Positions 12,544 to 22,528 of a stretch of DNA of 64,000 nucleotides are shown here, piece by piece. Every line of letters begins with the position of its first letter. Within the stretch, counting starts at the first letter, position 1. The DNA comes from Otatea glauca (lineage: Eukaryota; Streptophyta; Magnoliopsida; Poales; Poaceae): contig CM070726.1 of the NCBI GenBank assembly GCA_036346275.1, positions 27,625,410 through 27,689,409 of the forward strand, written 5' to 3'. A model generated the notes under the pieces. The model ran no database searches. It was not told the DNA's origin and saw nothing but the letters and a program-made list of their open reading frames with translations. Position numbers and translations under genes: made by a program.

Positions 12544-13248
12544 TATCTGAAGTGGTCCGAAGTCCTGATCACCTTCGATCGAATGGATCATCCCAACCGG
12601 GTCCCACATCCGGGTAAGTTTCCGTTAGTACTTGACCCTGTTGTTCGCAGCGTGAAGCTCAAGAGGGTTCTGATCGATGGTGGAAGCGGGCTCAATGTCC
12701 TATTCGCCAGAACTTTTGACGACATGAGCATTCCCCGCTCTGAGCTAAGGCCGAGTGCTCAACCGTTTCATGAAGTGATCCCCGGGGCGTCCTCGTTACC
12801 ACTCGGGCAGATCTCTTTGCCCGTCACTTTCGGCACCAAAGAAAATTTTCAGACTGAATATATCAATTTTGAGGTAGCCAATTTCGATACAGCATATCAC
12901 GCTATTTTGGGAAGACCTAGCCTGGCCAGATTCATGGCTGTACCGCATTACACTTACCTAATGATGAAGATGCCGGGCCCTAGAGGCATCATCACGGTTT
13001 GTAGCGACATCAAGCAATCCTTGCAATGCGACCGAGAGAATCACGAGCTCGCCGAGTTGCAGGAAGCCAGTGCCGAGGCTAAGAATATCCAGACCGAGGC
13101 TGCCACCTTGCAAGACGAAGGAGTTATCCCGGTAAAGAAGCAGGCCACCTCAGGAATCAAGCCTAGCGAAGGAACCAAAAGAATCATTCTTGACCCGTCC
13201 GACACGTCTAAAATGACTTTGATCAGGACAGGGCTCGAGGACAAATAG
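12544..13248 (+). pseudogene. Element E aspartic protease region
   Basis: This is the retropepsin-like protease that would cut the polyprotein. The active-site loop VLIDGGSGLNVLF lies at about 12667-12705, with the catalytic Asp in DGGS. The second conserved block YHAILGRPSLARF lies at about 12895-12935, as in gypsy proteases. The frame is continuous with gag before it and RT after it, separated only by TAG at 12541 and TAG at 13246. Both stops are consistent with CAG to TAG changes. The linker after the protease is rich in Glu, Lys and Ala. Confidence 0.85.
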
Positions 13249-14410
13249 GAAAGCGCGCTCGTCACCTTCCTCCAAGCCAACAAGGATATTTTTGCCTGGA
13301 AACCATCTGATATGCCAGGTGTACCAAGGGAGGTGATCGAGCATTCGCTCCACGTCGATGAGAAGGTAAAACCAGTCAAGAAAAGGATTTGGCGGTTCGC
13401 TCCAGATCGCCAGAATGCCATCAAACAGGAGATCACCAAGCTCTTAGCTGTAGGTTTTATCAAAGAGGTGTATCACCCTGATTGGTTAGCAAATCCTGTA
13501 TTAGTGCAAAAGAAAAATAAAACTTGGCGCATGTGCGTTGATTATACTGATCTCAACAAGGCATGGCCAAAGGATCCCTTTGGGCTGCCCCAAATCGACC
13601 AGGTGGTTGATTCGATCGCCGGTTGTGATATTTTGAGCTTCCTCGATGCATATTCAGGCTACCATCAGATTCGCCTGAAGGCGGAAGATCATATCAAGAC
13701 CTCGTTCATCACGCCTTTCGGAGCTTACTGCTACACCACGATGGCGTTCGGGCTAAAAAAATGCTGGCGCAACCTACCAGCGTGCGATACAGCGGTGTTT
13801 CCACGCACAACTCGGGCGCAACGTGGAGGCGTATGTAGACGATGTCGTGGTGAAAACTCGGGAAAGGAAGGATCTTATCACCGACCTAACCGAGACATTC
13901 GAGAGTTTGAGGGCCTTCAGCATGAAGTTAAATCCCGAGAAATGTGTTTTCGGGGTATCTTCGGGAAAACTGCTCGGTTTTATCGTATCTCAGAGAGGCA
14001 TCGAAGCCAACCCGGAGAAAGTCAGGGCCATATCAAGCATGGAACCGCCGACTTGCCAAAAGGACGTCCAAAAGCTCACTGGATGCATGGCCGCGCTAAG
14101 CAGATTCATCTCCCGGCTGGGTATGCGAGGTATGCCTTTCTTCAAACTCCTTAAGAAGCTGAACAAGTTCTAGTGGACGACGGAGGCACAGCAAGCGTTT
14201 GAAAATCTGAAGATCTTTTTGACAACACCTCCGGTATTGGTCTCACCTATGCCAGAAGAGCCTCTACTGCTTTATATCGCGGCGATGACTCATGTATTCA
14301 GTGTCGCAATCGTCGTAGAAAGGGAGGATCTAGCTCACGTACACAAGATTCAGCACCCAGTCTACTTTGTTAGCGAGGTCCTGAGTGAATCCAAGGTACG
14401 ATATCCATAA
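13249..14410 (+). pseudogene. Element E reverse transcriptase
   Basis: This RNA-dependent DNA polymerase shows the gypsy RT blocks in order: VPREVIEHSL, LANPVLVQKKNKTWRMCVDY, SFLDAYSGYHQI (first catalytic Asp), TPFGAYCYTTMAFGLK and YVDDVVV (13832-13852). A single frameshift interrupts it: seven A at 13755-13761 where six would keep frame, after which the protein continues one frame on. In-frame stops are TAG at 14171 and TAA at 14408, each readable as a mutated Gln codon. The catalytic Asp residues remain. Apart from the A run and the stops the domain looks nearly whole. Confidence 0.9.
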
Positions 14411-15253
14411 GTGCAGAAATTATTATATGCCGTACTCCTAACGTCTCGCAAGCTCAAGCATTATTTCCAAGAGCATGCAATTTCGGTGGTCACCTCCTTC
14501 CCAATTGGAGATATATTACATAACCAAGAGGCAACATGGAGAATTGCCAAATGGGTAGTCGAGCTCGGTGCCTTCGACATCCTATTCAAGCCCCGCACTT
14601 CCATCAAGTCCCAAGCACTCGCCGACTTCACGGCCGAGTGGACAGAACTCCAGAACCCAGCGATTACCAAGGAACTCGAGTATTGGACGATGTACTTCGA
14701 TGGTTCCCTCATGCTCAGCGGCGCGGGGGCTGGAATAGTGTTCATATCGCCAAGCGGGGAAAGACTAAGGTATGTCCTCCAAATATTTTTTCCCGCATCC
14801 AACAACGCCGCCGAATACGAGGCACTCATTCATGGACTCTGTATCGCCATATCCCTCGGTATCCGACGATTGGCGGTCCGCGAAAACTCAATGCTCGTGG
14901 TCAATCAAGTGCCAAAGGAATGGTCGTGCATCGAAGACAACATGGCGGCCTATTGCCAAGAAGTACGCAAGCTAGAAGGCAACTTTGATGGCCTGGAGCT
15001 CGAGCATGTGCTACGGCGAGACAACGAAGCAGCCGACGAGCTAGCAAAGATGGGATCCTGCCGGTCCAAGGTGCCCGTGGGAATATTCGTAGAAGAAATC
15101 CATAAACCCACAATCAGCTCTCGGCCAAAAGCGGATGCTGCGGCAGAGAAACGCAAAGAAGAAGAGGTCATGATCGTTTCCCCAGATTGGAAAGCTTCAT
15201 ACTTGGATTACCTAATAGTGGACAGATTACCCGAAGACCGTGTGAAGGCCTAG
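14411..15253 (+). pseudogene. Element E RNase H region
   Basis: This degrades RNA in RNA:DNA hybrids during reverse transcription. The open stretch is about 280 codons. It starts with the RT-connection part (QKLLYAVLLTSRKL) and contains an RNase H domain from about 14690: FDGS (Asp), NNAAEYEAL (Glu), a SMLVVNQV strand where Asp is expected before Ser, and RRDNEAADELAKM (last Asp). The second catalytic position reads Glu-Asn-Ser-Met rather than Gly-Asp-Ser, a possible loss of a catalytic residue. TAG at 15251 ends the frame, again a likely Gln codon. It joins integrase in the same frame. Confidence 0.85.
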
Positions 15254-16417
15254 AGGATAATGCGCAGAAGCAAGTGTTATGCAGTCATCAGAAAAGAGCT
15301 CTACCGAAAGAGCTCCTCTGGCGTGCTGCGACGGTGCATATCAGAACAAGAAGGGAAGAATCTGCTCAAAGAAATCCATTCGGGAATATGCGGGAATCAC
15401 GCGGCATCATCAACCCTGGTCGGTAAAGCGTATCGCCAAGGATTTTTCTGGCCGACTGCCGTCACAGACGCGGAAGACGTCGTCCGAACATGCGAAGGCT
15501 GTAAGTTTTTTGCACGACAGATGAACAAGCCAGCTCAGGAGTTACAAACCATCCCGATCATGTGGTCGTTTGCGGTCTGTTGGCTCGACATGGTGGGACC
15601 TTTGAAGAAGGCTCAGGGAGGATATACGCATCTCTTCGTAGTAGTCGACAAGTTCACCAAATGGATTGAAGCCAAGCCAGTCGCTTCCATCACGGCGGCA
15701 AAAGCCAAAGAGTTCTTTCACGAGATCGTGGTTAGATTCGGCGTACCCAACCGAATCATCACAGATAATGGCACTCAGTTCAGAGGCAGAATATTTCAAG
15801 ATTGGTGCGAGGAACTCGACATAAAGATTTGTTTTGCGTCAGTCGCACACCCCCGAAGTAATGGGCAGGTCGAACGAGCCAATGGCATGGTGTTACAAGG
15901 CATGAAGGCGAGGATCTTCGACCGGCTCCAACCGTATGCCACTCGATGGGTCAAGGAATTGCCTTCGGTGCTTTGGGGGCTGCGAAATACTCCCAGCAGG
16001 GCAACCGGGCAGTCACCTTTCTTCCTGGTGTACGGTTCCGAGGAGGTCCTACCTACCGAATTAGAATTCGGATCTCCGCGGGTCCGGAGCTATGAAGAAA
16101 GCGCCTCGGAGGATAGCCGGCTAGAGGATCTTGATCGACTAGAAGAAGCCAGGGACGTCGCGACAATACGGTCGACAAAATACCTGCAGGGCCTACGCCG
16201 CTATCATGGTCGCAACGTAAGGAGCCGCGCGTTCTCTAAAGGAGATATGGTCCTGAGAAGAAATCAAAATAGTGAACATAAACTCTCCCCAAGCTGGGAG
16301 GGCCCTTTCATCGTTGACGAAGTGGTTCGCCCCGGAGCTTACAGACTCAAGCGCGAAGACGGCACGGCAATCAGCAATACGTGGAATATAGAACAACTAC
16401 GTCGTTTTTTCGCTTAG
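15254..16417 (+). pseudogene. Element E integrase
   Basis: This inserts the cDNA into host DNA. The frame is open for 385 codons from the first ATG at 15260. The N-terminal zinc site is HSGICGNH followed by CEGC (about 15376-15505). The catalytic core shows the three acidic residues: Asp in WLDMVGP, Asp in IITDNGTQF, and Glu in SNGQVERANG. The C-terminal part contains GDMVLRRN and WEGPFIVDEVVRPGAYRL and ends in NTWNIEQLRRFFA. No lesion is seen inside this domain. The upstream TAG at 15251 cuts it off from the rest of pol, so it is labelled part of a broken gene. Confidence 0.92.
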
Positions 16418-16679
16418 ATTCTATATTTCATTTTGTTCTTCTATGAATGAAAGTCCAAATTGACGATTGCTCTTATATAAAATTCCGTTACGAATATAGA
16501 CAGGAGTGCTTCGCTCCTATGATGAGGCTCAGAGACATGCGTCCCAGACCATGTCCCAGAACCTGGGGGCTGAGTCAGTCGGATAAGGTTTCCAGTTAAA
16601 ACGAAATTATAAGTTGCCAATTTATATGCATCTTATGTTCAAATAACACAGGGGCAGGGAACACTTTTACATGTTCAGT
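16418..16679 (+). other. Element E spacer between pol and the antisense gene
   Basis: The pol stop (16415-16417) and the stop of the antisense gene (16680-16682) face each other across 262 bases. A TATATAA-like stretch lies at about 16474 and a short purine/G tract (CTGGGGGCTGAG) at about 16563, similar to the tract before the 3' LTR. No gene is seen. Confidence 0.6.
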
Positions 16680-18879
16680 TTACAGATCTAGAGTCTCTAC
16701 AATGGATAGTGTGGTGTCCCTGACTTCTTCCCAGAGTTCGGCAGCCCGGTCTTCATCTACATTGCAGGCGTAGCCTTCTTTGATGGCCTCAAGATCCACT
16801 CGGGGATAGAGAGATTATGAAAAGGGTTGCCAAGAAACAAAAACACGGCATAGCCCATCAAGTAGTTACCTCGGAGGGAGCCGACTGCATCCAGCTTCTC
16901 CTGGCACAAGACGCCCTGCTCCGCCCGCGATGCCTGGACCTCGGACCGAAGGGATCGCAATTCGGCCGCATACTCAGCCTTGATACGTCCCAAGTCAGCC
17001 AAGTACTCCTGGCGCGTCCAGATTTTGGGGAGCATTTTTTGGAAGTACTCGGATTTTTGCTCAAAACGCTCCCCTATTTTCTGCAATCGTCACGAGAAAA
17101 GATAATCACGCCACAAGCTACGGAGCCAGGAAAATAGAGACTGAGGAAGAATGCTTACTCGTTCCTTTCCTTCTCCTCCTCCTCCGGGTCATCCAAGAGT
17201 TTCAAGCCTTCATCCTCATCAATCCATGCGGTCTCCGTTATGAGCCGAGGGCGAGCAGGGGCTGGAGGACTCGGCTGATCTCTTCGACCTCGGGGAACGG
17301 GTTGGTGGCCGATCCCGGAGCGGCGGGGTCCGGCACTGAAGGAGGAGTCGGAGATGGTGATGGAAGGCCGGGGGGTACCTCAGTATCCTCGAAAGCGGCC
17401 CCCACTACCAGTTCGTGAGCTTCCGAGAGCTCAGCCTCCGCAGGGGCCATGGACGGAGTCCCGATAGGAACTTCAAGCGAAGGGTCCCTGCGAACGGAAA
17501 TTGTCAGCAAGCCGGCAAGAAGATCCAAATAAAGAGTTGACGAGGGAACAAACCTGCCAGATTTCTTCATCCTCATCGGCGGCCTCCTTCGAGCAGTCGG
17601 ACCGCTGCCGGAAGGACCACTCGGGGTGCCACCAGTTGGCGCCCGAGGCACCTCCCGGGAGCCCGAGTCCTTTTGCTTAGGACGCGGCCCCACCACGGGT
17701 TCACAGAGAGGGGAAGCCGAAGGCGCTGGGGCTTGTGCCGGTAGATCCCGAATTTTAGGACCGCCCGCCGGGCGTCGGGGCGACACTGGGTCCCCAGATA
17801 TTATCTTTTTCCCCTTCTTTGCGGCAGGGTCACCCGCAGGGGATCTCGCTCGTCACTTCGGGGAACAACCTATGCGAGTAGGCATCTCCGGAAGAGGAGC
17901 AACACTGAAGAACGCGATGCGATCCTGGAAATAAGTTTTGGAGTTAGAAGATATTCAGAGGATAAGAAAAACAGAATCACTCGGACAAACACGCTCACCT
18001 CGGGAGGAGGCCGCAGAGCGGTGAAAGATCTTGGACACTTGACAGAGGAAACCTCGACGCTCGGAATGAAGAATTCGGCAACCCTAGCATAGATTCCCTC
18101 CTTCGACAGTTCATCCGGCCGCTCACACGTCGGGTCATCCTTGCCTTCATAGGCGAACCCCAGATGAACCCTTTCCTTCAACGGCTGGGTCCGATGAGCA
18201 ACGAAATGGAGAGCCAGACCCACCCGGTGAGACCGTCCTCCTTCAACTTCCCGATCAGCTCTAGGAGATCGTTCACCTGGTCCATGTCGGCGGAGTTGGG
18301 AGTGGACATCCAAGGAAGAGAAGCCTTGGGCTGGCGCCCGGCGAAGGGAGGTAGGGCCGCGTCGAGGTTGGCACAGTAGAACCACTCGCGATGCCAGCCC
18401 TTATTGAAGGTTTTGAAGGGGATGGCGAAATAACTCTTCTTCAACCCCTCCCGCAACTGGAACCCGGCACCACCAACAACCTTGGGGTCGCTTTTGGAGG
18501 GATAAGGCTTCAAGAGGTAAAAATGGCGAAAAAGGTCGAAATGGGGGCTAATGCCCAGGAAGGCTTCACAAATATGGACAAAAAGGGAGATTTGCAAAAT
18601 GGAGTTGGGATTCAAGTTCACCAACTCGATTTCGTAGAAGAAAAGAAGGCTACGAAGAAAGGTGCTGATGGGAAGGCCCAAACCGCGATGGAAGAAGGAT
18701 TCGAATACCACAATTTCTTCTGAGCGAGAAGTGGGGACGGATTCACTGGCGGCGGGGCGGGCGGAGATCAATGTTAGGTCTGGAAAGATCCCATCCTCCA
18801 CCATGAACAGCAGTTTCTCCTCCGTCGTCGTCGAATTTGTCCAATCTTGCGGCGAAGGCGGCGAGGAAGAGGAAGACAT
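16680..18879 (-). pseudogene. Element E antisense five-exon gene (Transposase_28-like aORF)
   Basis: This gene runs against pol, tail to tail. Exons inferred on the minus strand are 18879-17999, 17924-17554, 17487-17159, 17080-16870 and 16798-16680, with introns of 74, 66, 78 and 71 bp. All introns start GT and end AG, and codon phase is kept across all four junctions. Exon 1 has the block VFESFFHRGLGLPISTFLR, then LVNLNPNSILQISLFVHICE, typical of the 'putative gypsy type transposon' (Transposase_28) family found in plant gypsy elements. Exon 2 is Pro/Ser-rich, exon 3 ends in an acidic stretch, exon 4 is a coiled coil, and exon 5 ends at TAA. The total is about 636 codons. Lesions are a one-base loss near 18225, a frameshift near 17285 and a TGA in exon 2 (about 17855). 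Function is unknown. Extra antisense ORFs are known in Tat-lineage elements. Confidence 0.75.
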
Positions 18880-20044
18880 CTTGGAAAGAAAAGCCGAAAA
18901 TACAAGGGAGAAGAAAGGGCAAATGCGCTATGAGTGAGAGAACCGTCGGATGAGATATGACCTAAACCCTTAAAGAGGGGAAAATTGGGGCTTTATCGAA
19001 ACGGCGGAGAGACATTGCGAAGCGGCGCGTTCTTTCGTATTCACCATAAATGATTTGCAGGCTTGTTGGTTTAACTTACGAAGTTAGACAGGTCTTGATC
19101 GAGTAAGATTGGAGCACGTCGCTCTGCAAAGTGGGTATTTACTCCACAATCCGCTTTGAGCAGGGCGCAGATAATCTCCAATCTGGATGACAGCATATCT
19201 TCTTACAATACGCCCCACGTTGGGCCGTTAAGTGGTTACCGCATGACGGAATCATGTGCCACGAGTTGAGCCTAAACGCGCACAAATCCAAGGGAGTGCC
19301 CCACGAGGGTCAAAAATGCTGTGCGTCGTTTTAAAATGAGTACGGACACCCTTCGAATGAAAATGTGATACGTTCCAAGAGAGCCTAAGCCGAATCTGAC
19401 ATCAGTCGGGAAAGGGTATCACTCGGCCAAGAGTCGTCTAAACGTGATACGTTCCAAGAGAGCCTAAGCCGAATCTGACATCAGCCGAAAAAGGGTATCA
19501 CTCGGCCAAGAGCAGCATGAAACCATGATACGCTCCAATAGAGCCTAAGCTGTGTCTGACATCAGTCGGGAAAGGGTATCACTCGGCCAAGAGCCGCATG
19601 AAACCATGATACACTTCAAGAGAGCCGGGCCGCGTTCTTAGGACATGGGTATCATTTGGCCATGAGCCAGGAAGAACCTCGACATGACGCAAGTTGAGCT
19701 AAGATTTGTGCTTTGCAGCAGTCGGATACGGATTGCTTGGCCAAGGGCCACGATGCACCCCGAATTGGCACTATGCTACATCTAGCGAACGTCAAAGGTT
19801 GGATATTATCCGGCCTTAAAACCTGGGATCGCGCGAAGTACGATGAGCTTTGTGTTGACCCTAAACTACGTCTCACGGCAGATAGACGCGTCATCAAGTT
19901 CAGGCAATGCATGAAACCCAGGATGCCCTAGAACGGCTCCAATCCACGACCGAAAAGAGTTTTGTCGATAAAAAGGTACTTTTTTATATATAAATTTCCC
20001 AGGCATTATGCCTAGGAAAATGTTATTTTACATTGGCAGGAATC
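18880..20044 (+). other. Element E 3' untranslated region with minisatellite
   Basis: No coding signal is seen on either strand. The main content is a tandem repeat at 19367-19690. The rest is unique sequence. Just left of it (18880-18990, read on the minus strand) is the leader of the antisense gene. Confidence 0.6.
19367..19690 (+). repeat. 79-81-bp minisatellite, about 3.5-4 copies
   Basis: Units begin GATACGTTCCAAGAGAGCC (or close variants) at 19367, 19446, 19527 and 19608, giving periods of 79, 81 and 81 bp. Each unit carries GACATCAG and GGGTATCACTCGGCC blocks. The last unit is partial and more diverged. Such arrays in the 3' region are known in Tat-lineage elements and have been proposed as satellite seeds. 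Confidence 0.9.
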
Positions 20045-20266
20045 CTAGACCTCCCCACGCCGCACACGGCCGAGGGCCTCAACGAGCGCCTCTCTCGCCC
20101 TATAAAGAGCAGGGAAGCCCTCGAGGAGGACGTCGATGGAGGCACGGTCACGGGCGACCGCATCATGCTCGATCAGTTTCGCCACGCCGCGGGAGAACTC
20201 CGGCCATAGCTCGGCAAGCCAGGGGTCTTGAGACGCCACGCGACGACGACGCCGCTGCCTCGCCAT
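20045..20266 (-). CDS. Small antisense ORF in element E (73 codons)
   Basis: It begins MARQRRRRRVASQDPW and ends in VRRGEV. It is rich in Arg, Ala and Leu, with an amphipathic helical look and no family I recognise. The start ATG (20266-20264) lies 80 bases behind a TATAAAAAGGGG box on the same strand (20353-20341), a normal plant spacing with a leader of about 50 bases. The frame is intact, unlike most frames here. It could be the first product of an antisense transcript that also covers the downstream aORF, or a chance frame. The promoter context is the main support. Confidence 0.45.
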   Translation of the reverse strand: MARQRRRRRVASQDPWLAELWPEFSRGVAKLIEHDAVARDRASIDVLLEGFPALYRAREALVEALGRVRRGEV

Positions 20267-20773
20267 GAAGAAAACGAAGACAAGAAACAGGAAGATGGAG
20301 GACTAAGAGCGCGAGGATAGAATCTGCAAACACACGTTCCCCCCTTTTTATAGCTGGATTGACGAGATCAAAGCAAGTGCCCAGTTATTAAGTGTCGAAA
20401 ACCGAAGAGGTTCGGAGTTAATGCAACTTCAGAAGATGAGGAGTTTTTTCAACAGAACAAGTTGGCGCAGAGATATAAGGCAACCTCGAAGACTGCTCGA
20501 AAACGGTTTGCAATGAGCATTAAAATTTTAAGCGGGAAAAGTATCAAATTTACTTTCTGAGATACGGGAATAAGTCCGAAGGGCTGCTTATAATAAAGCC
20601 TGTCCGGTAAAAATTATATACATGGGAAAGGCAAGAGTTAAGGTTTATGATCAAGTCCTTCATAATTCGCTAGCTGTAAAAAGAAGTTTTCCGATTGGGT
20701 GAAGAAACCAGTCGAAATTTCAGGCAAGAAGCCATGAATATAGCAATCGGATCATGAAGCACTCGGGGGCTGC
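20267..20773 (+). other. Element E region before 3' LTR, with polypurine tract
   Basis: No gene is seen on the plus strand. On the minus strand it holds the promoter and leader of the small antisense ORF. The last 17 bases (20757-20773), with CTCGGGGGCTGC directly before the LTR start TGTGGAATA, are the likely polypurine tract. Confidence 0.6.
20341..20353 (-). promoter_or_regulatory. Antisense TATA box in element E
   Basis: The minus strand reads CTATAAAAAGGGG. It sits 80 bases upstream of the ATG of the 73-codon antisense ORF and about 0.4 kb inside the 3' LTR, pointing back into the element. Confidence 0.55.
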
Positions 20774-21247
20774 TGTGGAATATAGGAACCAGGGGGTCCT
20801 CGGGACGGGCCCAAGATGAAGGCCCAGAGGATACTCTCCACGTCAGGCTTCATTACCGTGTGGAAAGGGATATACCCTAAAGGAAGTTGAACTTATGTTT
20901 AGTAAGATAGATAAAGATGTAAACTCTGTCCTGTAACCGACTAGAATCTTATAACCAATCGGAATTTCATAACCGATTGGTACTCTGTAAGCCGACCTAC
21001 CTCCCACTATATAAAAGGTAGGGCAGGCGGCGACATAAAAAAGATCATCCAACCATCCAAGCCCAGAGCACATAGTGCTTTGAGCATCTTCAGATCTAAG
21101 AGATCCAAATAATCCCAACACACAGGATTAGGGTATTACCTCCATCGCTGAGGGCCTGAACCTGTATAATTCCCTGTCTTGTGTGACCTTCGAGTTTGAG
21201 ATCGAGCGCCTATCCCATAATTTTATTGCCGACTACAAAAGTCGACA
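20774..21247 (+). repeat. Element E 3' LTR
   Basis: This 474-bp stretch starts TGTGGAATATAGG and ends AAAGTCGACA. It carries an inverted CCAAT pair (20955-20962 and 20973-20980) and a TATATAAAA box (21008-21016). The right end abuts copia integrase codons of element G. The 5' partner is outside the window, so the ends rest on the TG...CA pattern, the purine tract and the break in G. Confidence 0.82.
20955..21016 (+). promoter_or_regulatory. Element E LTR promoter: inverted CCAAT pair and TATA box
   Basis: CCAATCGG (20955-20962) and its reverse complement CCGATTGG (20973-20980) are 10 bases apart and could form a hairpin or a paired CCAAT-factor site. TATATAAAA follows at 21008-21016, 27 bases on. 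Confidence 0.6.
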
Positions 21248-22528
21248 GTAACCACAAAAGGATAATGGTAGATATGACAGACTCATCATTGACCAAATAA
21301 TGTCTAAAAAGGTCCGATTACACTGCTCGGACACCCCATTCCTTTGAGGCGTGCCAGGAGGCATAACTTGTGGAACAATTCCGCAACTCTTCAGATGATT
21401 ATTAAACTCATGACTCAAATATTCGCCTGCACAATCAAATCGTAGAAACTTAATTTTCTTGCCACGTTGATTTTGTACTTCATTCTGGAATTCCTTGAAC
21501 TTCTCAAAAGTTTCCGACTTGTGCTTCATTAAGTAGACTTGGTCCACATACATCAGTATGTACGAGTTCCAATAAGTCAGATGCCCTCTCACAATGCCCT
21601 GTGAAAGGTGTCTTGGTCATCTTACCAACTAGACAAGACTCACATGTTTCAAATGATTCAAAATCAAATGATTTTAGAAGACCATCTTTATGGAGCTTCA
21701 TCATGCGTTTCTGACTAATATGACCCAAGCCACAATGCCAAAAGTAAGTGGGATTCAAATCATTTGGCTGAAGCCTCTTAGCATCAATATTATAGACAGG
21801 TGCATTATCAAGATTTAAAATAAACAACCCATTCATAACGGAACCATAGCCATAAAACATCTTATTCAAAATTATAGAATAACCATTGTCCTCAATATTG
21901 AATTTATAACCTTTTGCCAAGAAACATGAGGCAGAAATAATGTTTCTACTTAATGCTGGAATATAATAACAATTATTTAATTATATAATAAATCTTGAAG
22001 GTAAATTTAGTGGCAAAGTCCCGATGGCCAATGCAGCAACCCTTGCTTTATTCCCAACACAGAGATCAACCTCGCCTCTTGCAACGCTCCTACTCCTTAT
22101 TAACCCCTGCATCGAATTGCAAGTATGAGCAACCGATCCGGTATCAAATACCCAATAGTTATTAGGAGAATCGGCAAGAAACACATCTATAACATTAATA
22201 CCTAAATTTCATGCCTTAACTCCACCAATCTTTTTTAGATCTGCCAGGTACCTTTTGCAATTCCTCTTCCAATGGTCTAACTCTTTGCAGTAGAAGCATT
22301 AACACTTTGAAGTTGGGCCAGACTTGGAATTAGGCTTAGTCTTGATGCTGGGGATCTTATCCAAAGCTTTAGCCTTGCCTTTTCCTATAGTCTTATCTTT
22401 CTTCTTGAAGCTAGTACTTTTCTACACCATCATCACATGACTAGTGCTTTTCTTAATGCTGTCCTCTGCTGTCTTGAGCATCATATGCAGTTCGGTGAGA
22501 TTCTTGTCCATGCCATTCATATGAGAAC
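21248..22528 (-). mobile_element. Element G: Angela-like copia fragment, the outermost host
   Basis: Only a middle section is visible: end of gag, protease and part of integrase on the minus strand. Both ends are broken by insertions: gypsy E at 21247/21248 and SIRE-like C at 22528/22529. The five bases at 22524-22528 (agaac) should be one target duplication of C. The rest of gag should lie beyond the 3' end of C, outside the window, and the rest of integrase and RT left of E. It is the oldest layer, and its sequence is more diverged from B and D than those are from each other. Confidence 0.85.
21253..22523 (-). pseudogene. Element G gag end, protease and integrase fragment
   Basis: On the minus strand, from the right, come gag residues (MNGMDKNLTELHMMLK), a CCHC knuckle CFYCKELDHWKRNC (about 22296-22255) and protease VFDTGSVAHTCNSM with the catalytic Asp (about 22150-22110). 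Then come a GAG-pre-integrase block WHCGLGHISQKRMMKL with CESC and an integrase part with GTPQRNGVSEQ. Stops are present near the knuckle. A deletion of roughly 85 bases near 21545 joins HTDVCGP directly to VYLMKHKSETF and removes the first catalytic Asp region. At 22107-22109 the Gln codon is intact where element B has TAG. Confidence 0.85.

Larger units (their letters stand above)
10870..21247 (+). mobile_element. Element E: Tat-like Ty3-gypsy retrotransposon, 5' end outside window
   Basis: Order on the plus strand is gag, protease, RT, RNase H, integrase, which is gypsy order. An antisense gene, a minisatellite, a small antisense ORF and the 3' LTR (20774-21247) follow. The 5' LTR and first gag codons lie left of the window, beyond element A, which interrupts gag at 10869/10870. 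The integrase C-terminus NTWNIEQLRRFF and the antisense gene between pol and the 3' LTR fit the Tat lineage. Its right end lies inside the integrase of copia element G; the 5 bp at 21248-21252 (gtaac) should be one target duplication. Confidence 0.88.
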
